Shown: positions 15,962 to 21,072 of the stretch, piece after piece
How positions within the stretch are numbered: the stretch's first letter is position 1
Layout: each line of letters begins with the position of its first letter
Assembly: GCF_030146175.1 (NCBI RefSeq)
Contig: NZ_JASLCE010000102.1
Coordinates: 1-21,072 of the forward strand
Direction: 5' to 3'
Length of the DNA stretch: 21,072 nt
Source of the DNA: Flavobacterium sp.
Lineage (GTDB): Bacteria > Bacteroidota > Bacteroidia > Flavobacteriales > Flavobacteriaceae
Made by a program: the position numbers and the translations under genes
Notes under the pieces: model-generated
Databases searched by the model: none
The model's input: the letters and a program-made list of their open reading frames with translations, nothing else
What the model was told of the DNA's origin: nothing

Positions 15962-16906
15962 ATGAATACAACAATTTTAATTATTGGTGCTTGTGGTCAG
16001 ATTGGCTCTGAACTGACCGTGAAGTTGCGCCAGATCTACGGAAATGACAATGTGATTGCTTCCGATATCAGAAAAGGAACTCAGGAATTTGTATCAACAG
16101 GTCCTTTCGAAGTGGTCAATGCAATGGATTTTAACCAGATTGAAGAAGTTGTTGAAAAATATAAGGTAGACGAAGTGTATCTTATGGCGGCATTGCTTTC
16201 GGCTACCGCTGAAAAAAATCCGGCTTTTGCTTGGGATCTGAATATGAATTCGTTATTCCACGTGTTAAATCTGGCAAAAGCTGAAAAAATTAAAAAAGTA
16301 TTCTGGCCTTCCAGTATCGCTGTTTTCGGACCAACAACACCACGAATCGATACGCCACAATATACCGTAATGGAACCGTCTACTGTTTATGGAATTTCCA
16401 AACAAACCGGCGAAAGATGGTGTGAATATTACCACCAGAAATATGGTGTGGATGTGAGAAGTATCCGTTATCCGGGGCTTATTTCATGGACAACACCTCC
16501 TGGCGGCGGAACAACCGATTATGCGGTGGATATTTATTATAAAGCATTGGAGAATAAAGAATATACGTGTTTCCTTTCGGAAGAAACGGCTTTACCAATG
16601 ATGTATATGGATGATGCGATTAAAGCGACGATTAGTATCATGCAGGCGCCAGCCGAGGACGTAAAAATTCGTTCCTCCTATAATCTTTCGGCGATGAGTT
16701 TTACGCCAAAAGAAATTGCAGCATCCATTAAAAAACAGATCCCGGAATTTACAATTGGTTACGAACCGGACTTCCGTCAAGCCATTGCAGATAGCTGGCC
16801 GGCAAGTATCGACGATAGTTATGCGAGAAACGATTGGGGTTGGAAACACGATTTCGATCTGGAAAAGATGACCGCAGTAATGCTGGAAAATCTTTCTAAA
16901 AAATAA
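15962..16906 (+). CDS. tdh: L-threonine 3-dehydrogenase, short-chain (epimerase-like) type
   Basis: NAD-dependent oxidation of L-threonine to 2-amino-3-ketobutyrate in the cytoplasm. The 314-residue protein belongs to the extended SDR family rather than the zinc alcohol-dehydrogenase type of E. coli. The same type is known from Flavobacterium frigidimaris. Visible features are the Rossmann motif GACGQIG (9-15), the catalytic YGISK (Y143, K147) with S117/S118 in WPSSIAVFG, and the diagnostic RYPGLISW...PGGGTTDYAVDIYYKA segment (169-195). The partner 2-amino-3-ketobutyrate CoA-ligase is not in the window. Monocistronic, with its own promoter and terminator. Confidence 0.92.
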   Translation: MNTTILIIGACGQIGSELTVKLRQIYGNDNVIASDIRKGTQEFVSTGPFEVVNAMDFNQIEEVVEKYKVDEVYLMAALLSATAEKNPAFAWDLNMNSLFHVLNLAKAEKIKKVFWPSSIAVFGPTTPRIDTPQYTVMEPSTVYGISKQTGERWCEYYHQKYGVDVRSIRYPGLISWTTPPGGGTTDYAVDIYYKALENKEYTCFLSEETALPMMYMDDAIKATISIMQAPAEDVKIRSSYNLSAMSFTPKEIAASIKKQIPEFTIGYEPDFRQAIADSWPASIDDSYARNDWGWKHDFDLEKMTAVMLENLSKK

Positions 16907-16910
16907 TAAC

Positions 16911-16941
16911 AAAAGGGACTGTTTTTAAGCAGTCCCTTTTT
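16911..16941. terminator. Bidirectional terminator between tdh and the globin gene
   Basis: Perfect 11-bp stem AAAAGGGACTG (16911-16921) / CAGTCCCTTTT (16930-16940) with an 8-nt loop, T-run on both strands, between convergent genes. Confidence 0.88.
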
Positions 16942-16968
16942 GTTGCATGCAGGTTAAATAAAGTGGAG

Positions 16969-17535
16969 TTATTGCTGTACAACCTGCGGTCGCAGGGATT
17001 CCAATATTGTGCCGACTTCTCCGATCAGGTCGTTTGGTACATTGTTCTTTTGTGCGCCAATTACCACATCACCGATAAACTTGTCCATGTCGGCATTGTT
17101 GGCTTTCATCGCCATTCGGGGATTCGTTGCCGGATTATGAGCATCCACCATATTTAAACCGGAATAGGTAAAGTTTTTCGCTCCGGTACCCACACAAAAG
17201 AAGTCGGTTAAATTTTTACTTAGTATGGCCAGATTGGTTGTGTTTCCGGAACCTACTTCCGAAAGCAAGGTCGAAAAATAAGGTTGTAACTGCGGATCGG
17301 CTGCAATTACAAAAATAGTACTGTCTACAACGGAGCGTAATCCCAAACGTCCTTTTTCGATCATTTGCGACGGATTGTTCGGATCGGCAACCATAGTTGT
17401 GCCGCCTAACTTCTGATAAAGCGTAGGTGGTGTTACGACCACCGGAGTATCGTCGTTGTCATTGCTACAGGAATAAAAAAGGGCTGCTCCGACCAGTAAA
17501 AGTCCTGCGAAAGTAATTTTTAAACTGCTTTTCAT
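16969..17535 (-). CDS. Lipid-anchored group I truncated globin-like protein
   Basis: 188-residue precursor with a hydrophobic signal and lipobox-like FYSC (C23), then a Thr/Pro linker. A truncated-haemoglobin-like domain follows: LYQKLGG (39-45), an unusual insertion of about 17 residues, a VVDSTIFVIAADPQLQPYF segment (69-87) matching the family ADxxLxxFF pattern, a FF...Y segment, and MVDAH with H133 as probable proximal haem ligand. In hand alignment to mycobacterial trHbN, the B10 tyrosine position is Ile (I74), so the distal pocket looks atypical. Export of such a globin to the envelope is uncommon. The gene lies 18 nt behind the HMA-like membrane protein and shares its transcript. The role (O2/NO chemistry, sensing, haem handling) is unknown. 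Confidence 0.72.
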   Translation of the reverse strand: MKSSLKITFAGLLLVGAALFYSCSNDNDDTPVVVTPPTLYQKLGGTTMVADPNNPSQMIEKGRLGLRSVVDSTIFVIAADPQLQPYFSTLLSEVGSGNTTNLAILSKNLTDFFCVGTGAKNFTYSGLNMVDAHNPATNPRMAMKANNADMDKFIGDVVIGAQKNNVPNDLIGEVGTILESLRPQVVQQ

Positions 17536-17553
17536 AATAATTTGGTTTTATAG

Positions 17554-17988
17554 TTAATTAAATAGTTTGTGTATTCCGTTTGAAAAACGATAGGAAAACG
17601 AATTCCGATCCATGATCGGGCATCCGGTGTTTTTCATCGCATCGGTTACCACAAAGCGTTCGGCTTTATAGTTTCCTTTTTGCAGAAGCGTTTCAAATGC
17701 CTGTTCGGCATCAACTTTATTTAAGTCGTGTGAATAGACTAAAGTGCCGTCTTTGATGTTGAAAAAAGTGTTTTTTACGCCATCTATACTTCGCAGTTGC
17801 GCGTTGATGCGTTTTGCTTTGGCAGAATCGATAGGTTCTTTAAAATCGATACGGCTGAGTTGTAGGCTGTTGTTGTCATAGTTTTTAGGTGTTACTAGAA
17901 GGATGTGAACAACGAGAACCACAAAAAGAAGCACCGTTATGCCTAAAATAGAACCTGCAATCCATTTGATTTTTTTGTTGATTTTCAT
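17554..17988 (-). CDS. Membrane-anchored HMA-like domain protein of unknown function
   Basis: 144 residues from the ATG at 17988; an upstream in-frame ATG at 18081 is inside the neighbouring terminator and is rejected. One N-terminal transmembrane segment (8-32) is followed by an extracytoplasmic domain. Residues about 57-112 follow a beta-alpha-beta pattern like heavy-metal-associated domains (INAQLRSIDGVKNTFFNIKD, then TLVYSHDLNKVDAEQAFETL), but the metal-binding CxxC is absent. A C-terminal GCPIMDRNSFSYRFS segment holds the only cysteine (C123). It is probably translated with the truncated globin 18 nt downstream. I do not know an established function for this pair. Confidence 0.65.
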   Translation of the reverse strand: MKINKKIKWIAGSILGITVLLFVVLVVHILLVTPKNYDNNSLQLSRIDFKEPIDSAKAKRINAQLRSIDGVKNTFFNIKDGTLVYSHDLNKVDAEQAFETLLQKGNYKAERFVVTDAMKNTGCPIMDRNSFSYRFSNGIHKLFN

Positions 17989-18063
17989 GGCATAGTTTGG
18001 TTTTAAATGTTTGTTAGGTTTATTTACGGTGAAAAAGCAGGTTTGGTTTTGAAATAATGAAAT

Positions 18064-18094
18064 AAAAAAAACCGGATACAATGATCCGGTTTTT
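18064..18094 (-). terminator. Terminator after the ALDH-lipoprotein operon
   Basis: On the minus strand AAAAACCGGAT / ATCCGGTTTTT form a perfect 11-bp stem (18084-18094 with 18067-18077) around a 6-nt loop, followed by a run of Ts to 18064. It lies 26 nt after the stop at 18120 and isolates the globin unit from the upstream operon. Confidence 0.87.
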
Positions 18095-18119
18095 AAAAAT
18101 GAGCAAAATGCTGTAAAAG

Positions 18120-18638
18120 CTATGGTGTCTGTTTTTTTAACTCGCTTGTCAGTTTGTTTTCAATATCGTTTTTTGCTTTTACCACATCGTTTATTTTATC
18201 GTTTGGAATGGTCATCGAAAGGACATAATGTTTGATTTTCCATTCGCCATCTTTTTTGATCACAACACCCGAACCACGACAGATTTTCATTTGCGTGTCC
18301 AAAAGCTCGTCAAACCAAGCCATCGAAAGGTCTTCGTTAAAATAAATGTTTCGCTGTAAGGGTTTGAAACTCCAGGCTTGTCCTTTGTCGAAATACGGTT
18401 TGGCAAATTCGCCAAAAGCTTTTTTATTCCAGTTTTCGGTGGCATCGGTACCAATATAAGTAGCGTCGTCGGTCAGATCATTAAAATAATCCTCATAATC
18501 GGCTTCTGCGGCAGCCTGATGCCATTCGTCCAGCATCATGTTGATTTCCTGTTTTTCTTCTTTAATGGCTTCTTCGCTGGGTTTCATGCAGGAAGCAAAA
18601 AGCGAGGCTGTTGCCAAAAGTAATACTGTTTTTTGCAT
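18120..18638 (-). CDS. SnoaL/NTF2-like domain lipoprotein
   Basis: 172 residues with an SPII signal (lipobox FASC, C17). The rest fits the SnoaL-like / NTF2 cone fold: an initial helix (EEKQEINMMLDEWHQAAAEA), YEDYFNDLTDDATYIGTDATE, then the WSFKPLQRNIYFNEDLSMAWFDE strand block and a late GSGVVIKKDGEWKIKHYVLS strand pair. Such proteins often bind small ligands, but no substrate can be inferred. Its ATG is 1 nt after the aldehyde dehydrogenase stop, so the two are almost certainly co-translated. A strong terminator follows. Confidence 0.8.
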   Translation of the reverse strand: MQKTVLLLATASLFASCMKPSEEAIKEEKQEINMMLDEWHQAAAEADYEDYFNDLTDDATYIGTDATENWNKKAFGEFAKPYFDKGQAWSFKPLQRNIYFNEDLSMAWFDELLDTQMKICRGSGVVIKKDGEWKIKHYVLSMTIPNDKINDVVKAKNDIENKLTSELKKQTP

Positions 18639-18639
18639 A

Positions 18640-19944
18640 TTAGTGTTGTATTAGTACCGTTTTTATGTTTACAAATTCGTGAATGCCTTCTTCGGATAAT
18701 TCCCGTCCGTATCCTGATTTTTTAATACCGCCAAATGGTAATCGCGGATCGGATTTAACCATTTCGTTGATAAAAACGGCGCCTTCTTCAAAGTCGGAGA
18801 TTCGTGTTTTGATTCCTTCAATGTTTTGTGTGAAAACCGAAACGCCCAGTCCGAAACGGGAGTTGTTGCTAATAGCGATGGCTTCGTCCAGGTTTTTAAA
18901 AGCGACTAACGCGGCTACCGGGCCAAAGACTTCTTCGTTAAAAACAGGCATCTCTTTTGTGACGTTGGTAATGATGGTCGGATCGAAGTAGGCCTCGTTG
19001 CGCTTTCCGCCAAAAGCGATAGTGGCGCCCATGGCAACGGATTGTTGTACCTGATTTTCCACTTCCTGTGCCAGATCCACCCGAGCCATCGGGCCGATTT
19101 GTGTCGTAGGATCCATTGGATCACCCATTTTTAACTGACCTAAAGCAGCTTTGTACTTTTCCAGAAACGAATCGAAAATACTTTCCTGGATCAGGAATCG
19201 TTTTCCGGCAATACAACTCTGACCGGCATTTTGCATCCGGGCATTTACGGTAGTACTCACGGCTTTTTCCAGATTAGCATCTTCACAAACGATAAAAGCA
19301 TTACTTCCGCCGAGTTCCAAAACGGATTTTTTCAGGTGTTTTGCGGCTTCGGTGGCTACGGCAATACCGGCATTTTCACTTCCGGTTAGCGATACGGCTT
19401 TTATATGCGGATTGGCAATAACATCGGCTACTGCTTTGCTTGATATAGGAAGGTTTTGGTAGATTCCTTCCGGTAAACCACTGTCGCGGCAAAGTGTTTC
19501 GATGATCTGTGCTGTTTCCGGAACATTGCTGGCGTGTTTTACTACAACGGTATTTCCGGCGACAATCGATGGAATTGCAAAACGGAATACCTGCCAAAAC
19601 GGAAAATTCCAAGGCATAACACCCAAAAGAACGCCTAGCGGTTCGTAGGTGACGTAGCTTTCTGTGGCTTCGGTTGTAATGGTTCGGCCTTGTAAAAAAG
19701 CCGGTGCATTATGGATATAATAGTCACATAAAAGTCCGCATTTTTCTACTTCGGCTATGGATTGTGTAATTGGCTTACCCATTTCCTTGCTGATCAATTC
19801 GGCATATTCCTGTTTATTTTCTAAAAGTTTTACTTTCAGATTTTCAATATGCCGAATTCTTTCCGTTAGAGCTGTTTTTTTCCAGATTTGAAAAGCAACT
19901 GCAGCAGTGTTTATTTTTTCGGGAATGTTGTTTGTAGCCATCAT
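18640..19944 (-). CDS. NAD(P)-dependent aldehyde dehydrogenase, succinate-semialdehyde dehydrogenase-like
   Basis: Oxidises an aldehyde to the acid. Residue numbers are from the ATG at 19944 (434 residues); a TTG at 19947 and a second ATG at 19941 are alternatives. The catalytic set is complete: N113 in MPWNFPFWQ, E210 in VLELGGSNAF and C244 in NAGQSCIAGKR, with the GSENAG nucleotide-site loop. FPFWQVFRFA and the QSCIAGKRFLI pattern resemble the YneI/Sad branch of succinate-semialdehyde dehydrogenases. The protein lacks the usual N-terminal strand with the NPATGE motif and starts near the first conserved helix, so it is about 20 residues short. I find no upstream in-frame coding sequence for it. 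Followed at 1 nt by a SnoaL-like lipoprotein. Confidence 0.87.
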   Translation of the reverse strand: MMATNNIPEKINTAAVAFQIWKKTALTERIRHIENLKVKLLENKQEYAELISKEMGKPITQSIAEVEKCGLLCDYYIHNAPAFLQGRTITTEATESYVTYEPLGVLLGVMPWNFPFWQVFRFAIPSIVAGNTVVVKHASNVPETAQIIETLCRDSGLPEGIYQNLPISSKAVADVIANPHIKAVSLTGSENAGIAVATEAAKHLKKSVLELGGSNAFIVCEDANLEKAVSTTVNARMQNAGQSCIAGKRFLIQESIFDSFLEKYKAALGQLKMGDPMDPTTQIGPMARVDLAQEVENQVQQSVAMGATIAFGGKRNEAYFDPTIITNVTKEMPVFNEEVFGPVAALVAFKNLDEAIAISNNSRFGLGVSVFTQNIEGIKTRISDFEEGAVFINEMVKSDPRLPFGGIKKSGYGRELSEEGIHEFVNIKTVLIQH

Positions 19945-20035
19945 CAACTTTTTTCTATGCTAGTAAAGATACTTATTTTCAGAAAAACAGTTTGTTAAAA
20001 TAAGATGTCATTGCGGATAACGGCGACGAAGGTGT

Positions 20036-20245
20036 TTATTTTAGTCGCCTTATCCTCGTGTTGTATTTAAAAAAGGAATATACCGGGCAGAAATTAAAAA
20101 GACCGGTAAGTAATAATAAAGCACCGATGATCAATAGGATATAACCCATTGTTCCGGTGATAATTTCCGTAGATACCAATAGTGACAAGATGATGGCAAT
20201 GGTAATTCGGATGATTTTGTCGATACTACCCATATTTTTTCTCAT
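20036..20245 (-). CDS. Small DUF2892 / YgaP-like membrane protein
   Basis: 69 residues with two transmembrane segments (about 12-28 and 33-49) and a conserved-looking FNFCPVYSFF after the second one. This matches the DUF2892 (YgaP transmembrane domain) pattern, where the motif is FCPLY. An alternative start is the ATG four codons in (20233). It is the last gene of the cassette, 17 nt behind the thioredoxin gene. In other bacteria such domains accompany rhodaneses, suggesting sulfur or thiol chemistry; that is by analogy only. Confidence 0.78.
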   Translation of the reverse strand: MRKNMGSIDKIIRITIAIILSLLVSTEIITGTMGYILLIIGALLLLTGLFNFCPVYSFFKYNTRIRRLK

Positions 20246-20262
20246 AGTACAACTGATAAAGA

Positions 20263-20562
20263 TTAATTTTTATGCGCACGAATGATAGTGATTAATTCCT
20301 CTTTGGAGATCAACCCGGAATGCCTCCAGAGTTGTTGGCCGTCTTTAAACAGCATCATAGTAGGAACGCTTCGGATTTGGTAGGTTGCGGCAAGAGATTG
20401 GTTTTTGTCTACGTCGATTTTAATGATGTGAACCGCTTCGCCCAACGTGTCTTTTACATCTTTTAAAACGGGAGCTAATACGGTACAAGGCTGACACCAA
20501 GTAGCGAAAAAATCGACCAGAACGGGTTCTTTTTTTTGAATGATTTCGGAAAAAGTACTCAT
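20263..20562 (-). CDS. Thioredoxin family protein (WCQPC)
   Basis: 99 residues, a complete minimal thioredoxin without signal peptide, hence cytoplasmic. The active site is FFATWCQPC (C23, C26), with Gln replacing the usual Gly, and the cis-proline is P67 (RSVPTMMLF). The Gln at the dipeptide should shift redox potential compared with WCGPC; this is known of dipeptide changes in general, not measured here. It is flanked within an operon by two small membrane proteins, so it may be a dedicated reductant for a membrane or sulfur process rather than the housekeeping TrxA. Confidence 0.92.
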   Translation of the reverse strand: MSTFSEIIQKKEPVLVDFFATWCQPCTVLAPVLKDVKDTLGEAVHIIKIDVDKNQSLAATYQIRSVPTMMLFKDGQQLWRHSGLISKEELITIIRAHKN

Positions 20563-20591
20563 AATTGTTATTGTGTAATTTTGGGATTTAT

Positions 20592-20786
20592 TTATCGTCT
20601 GGTTTTATTGGGAATGGAACATTGGTTATTGTTGCATCCGAAATTAAAAATGGCCTGAAGCAGGAAAAATAATCCGAATACGCCAAATAGCCATTCCCGG
20701 TTTTCATAGGCGGTATAAAACATAAATAAGGCGATGGCCAAACGGAAATACCGCATAAAATGCCAGTTTGAAAATAGGGTTTTCAT
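20592..20786 (-). CDS. Small two-TM protein, DUF2892-like, with C-terminal cysteines
   Basis: 64 residues from the ATG at 20786; an ATG at 20846 would place the start inside the palindromic operator and is rejected. Two hydrophobic segments (about 12-24 and 29-44) are followed by NFGCNNNQCSIP with two cysteines five residues apart. The layout and the IFNFGC junction resemble the DUF2892-like protein two genes downstream (LFNFCPVY), so the two may be related. Function unknown. It is the first gene of the thioredoxin cassette (29-nt gap to the thioredoxin gene). Confidence 0.6.
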   Translation of the reverse strand: MKTLFSNWHFMRYFRLAIALFMFYTAYENREWLFGVFGLFFLLQAIFNFGCNNNQCSIPNKTRR

Positions 20787-20809
20787 TATTGGAAGAATTC
20801 TGTTTCTTA

Positions 20810-20817
20810 TAAATTTA
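20810..20817 (-). promoter_or_regulatory. Possible -7 element of the thioredoxin cassette
   Basis: TAAATTTA, one mismatch from TAnnTTTG, on the minus strand. It would place the transcription start near 20803, 17 nt before the ATG at 20786, with the palindrome at 20840-20853 centred near -43. Confidence 0.35.
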
Positions 20818-20839
20818 CGAAAAATAATGGAGTTTGGAT

Positions 20840-20853
20840 GTAACAAATGTTAC
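20840..20853. promoter_or_regulatory. GTAACA-AA-TGTTAC palindrome, candidate Crp/Fnr-type operator
   Basis: Perfect 6-2-6 dyad, equivalently GTAAC-N4-GTTAC, the 14-bp 5-4-5 geometry used by Crp/Fnr family regulators. It lies 54 nt before the ATG at 20786 and about 43 nt before the inferred transcription start, the usual place for a class II activator. The regulator is not in the window. Confidence 0.45.
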
Positions 20854-20886
20854 TTAAAATAAGAAGTTGAGGTAGGGAAGTGTATA

Positions 20887-20926
20887 AAAACAAAAAAGCC
20901 ATTCGATAGAATGGCTTTTTTGTTTT
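20887..20926. terminator. Very long bidirectional terminator hairpin
   Basis: AAAACAAAAAAGCCATTC (20887-20904) pairs perfectly over 18 bp with 20909-20926 around a GATA loop. T-runs are present on both strands. On the minus strand it directly follows the tRNA-like sequence at 20927-20990. Confidence 0.88.
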
Positions 20927-20990
20927 GCTCCCCCTCTTGGGCTCGAACCAATCCCGATGGCTATCGGGACTCTGATTGAAAGTCAGCTGC
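20927..20990 (-). other. tRNA 3'-half-like sequence split by a palindrome
   Basis: Read on the minus strand: an anticodon-arm-like CTGA-CTTTCAA-TCAG (20972-20986), then a perfect 7-bp hairpin TCCCGAT/ATCGGGA (20952-20969). A T-arm-like TTGG-TTCGAGC-CCAA (20937-20951) and GGGGGAGC (20927-20934), resembling an acceptor 3' strand, complete it. The D-arm and 5' acceptor strand are absent upstream and no CCA follows. It is therefore not a functional tRNA gene. It may be a relic, an integration-site duplicate, or a dispersed repeat. Confidence 0.4.
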
Positions 20991-21072
20991 GTCTTTGTAT
21001 TTTTCGAGTAATTTGAATTTCATTTCCGGATATTGAAGTAAATTCCGGAGATATATTTTACTCTTCATTGAT
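20961..21072 (-). CDS. Possible 3' end of an ORF running off the window
   Basis: A frame open from the window edge ends at a stop formed by the CTA at 20961-20963, inside the palindrome at 20952-20969. It gives at least 36 residues, ending LLEKYKDAADFQSESR, and has ATGs at 21068 and 21020. The last part overlaps the tRNA-like sequence. No family is recognisable from so short a piece, and the frame may be non-coding. Confidence 0.25.
   Translation of the reverse strand, partial: SMKSKIYLRNLLQYPEMKFKLLEKYKDAADFQSESR

Noticed and set aside
17989..18081. Longer N-terminus for the HMA-like protein
   Set aside because: The extension would overlap the upstream operon's terminator, and the ATG at 17988 gives a normal membrane anchor.
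20787..20846. Longer N-terminus for the first small protein of the thioredoxin cassette
   Set aside because: The extra codons overlap the palindrome and the presumed -7 element, and the start at 20786 leaves a normal two-TM protein.
20927..21000. A tRNA-Glu gene (UUC in the CTTTCAA loop) on the minus strand
   Set aside because: The D-arm and 5' acceptor strand are missing, the variable region is an 18-nt hairpin, stems have mismatches and no CCA follows.
1..21072. CRISPR array, insertion sequence or prophage
   Set aside because: No regularly spaced repeats, transposase, integrase or phage structural genes were seen on either strand.

Overview
The window looks like chromosomal DNA from a member of the Flavobacteriaceae, most probably Flavobacterium or a close relative. 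Four things point that way: the AT-rich intergenic DNA, start codons without clear Shine-Dalgarno sequences, Bacteroidota-type promoters (TTG, about 18-21 nt, then TAnnTTTG), and gene content such as a TonB-dependent receptor with a carboxypeptidase-regulatory-like N-domain, a short-chain-type threonine dehydrogenase and many SPII lipoproteins. I see no phage, insertion sequence, CRISPR array or complete RNA gene. Most of the region is ordinary core genome.

Layout, left to right. (1) 9-2412, plus strand: hmgA and hppD, two consecutive steps of tyrosine catabolism. (2) 2413-2712: a terminator, then a promoter and a short structured transcript ending in its own terminator, which could be an sRNA or an attenuating leader. 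(3) 2713-7285, plus strand: a tight four-gene unit of a DUF3108-like exported protein, a tryptophan 2,3-dioxygenase family enzyme, an M23 peptidase lipoprotein and glucose-6-phosphate isomerase, closed by a terminator with a UACG tetraloop. (4) 7462-7974: a CPBP-type membrane protein with a variant active-site motif. (5) 8285-11065: an orphan TonB-dependent receptor behind a leader containing two dyad-symmetric sites. (6) 11146-15783, minus strand: lipoprotein, mfd and FrnE-like DsbA in one operon. (7) 15962-16906, plus strand: L-threonine dehydrogenase with a clear promoter and a bidirectional terminator. (8) 16969-17988, minus strand: a membrane-anchored HMA-like protein followed by a lipoprotein truncated globin. 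(9) 18120-19944, minus strand: an aldehyde dehydrogenase followed by a SnoaL-like lipoprotein. (10) 20036-20786, minus strand: a three-gene cassette of two small membrane proteins flanking a thioredoxin, with a Crp/Fnr-geometry palindrome upstream. (11) 20887-21072: a very strong hairpin, then a tRNA 3'-half-like sequence split by a palindrome, and an open frame running off the window.

The genes mostly serve amino-acid catabolism (Tyr, Trp, Thr), envelope biology and redox or stress handling. The best candidates for something undescribed are the exported globin with its HMA-like partner, the structured leader or sRNA at 2536-2650, and the small thioredoxin cassette with its palindrome. All functional statements are from reading sequence and motifs; no database search was run.
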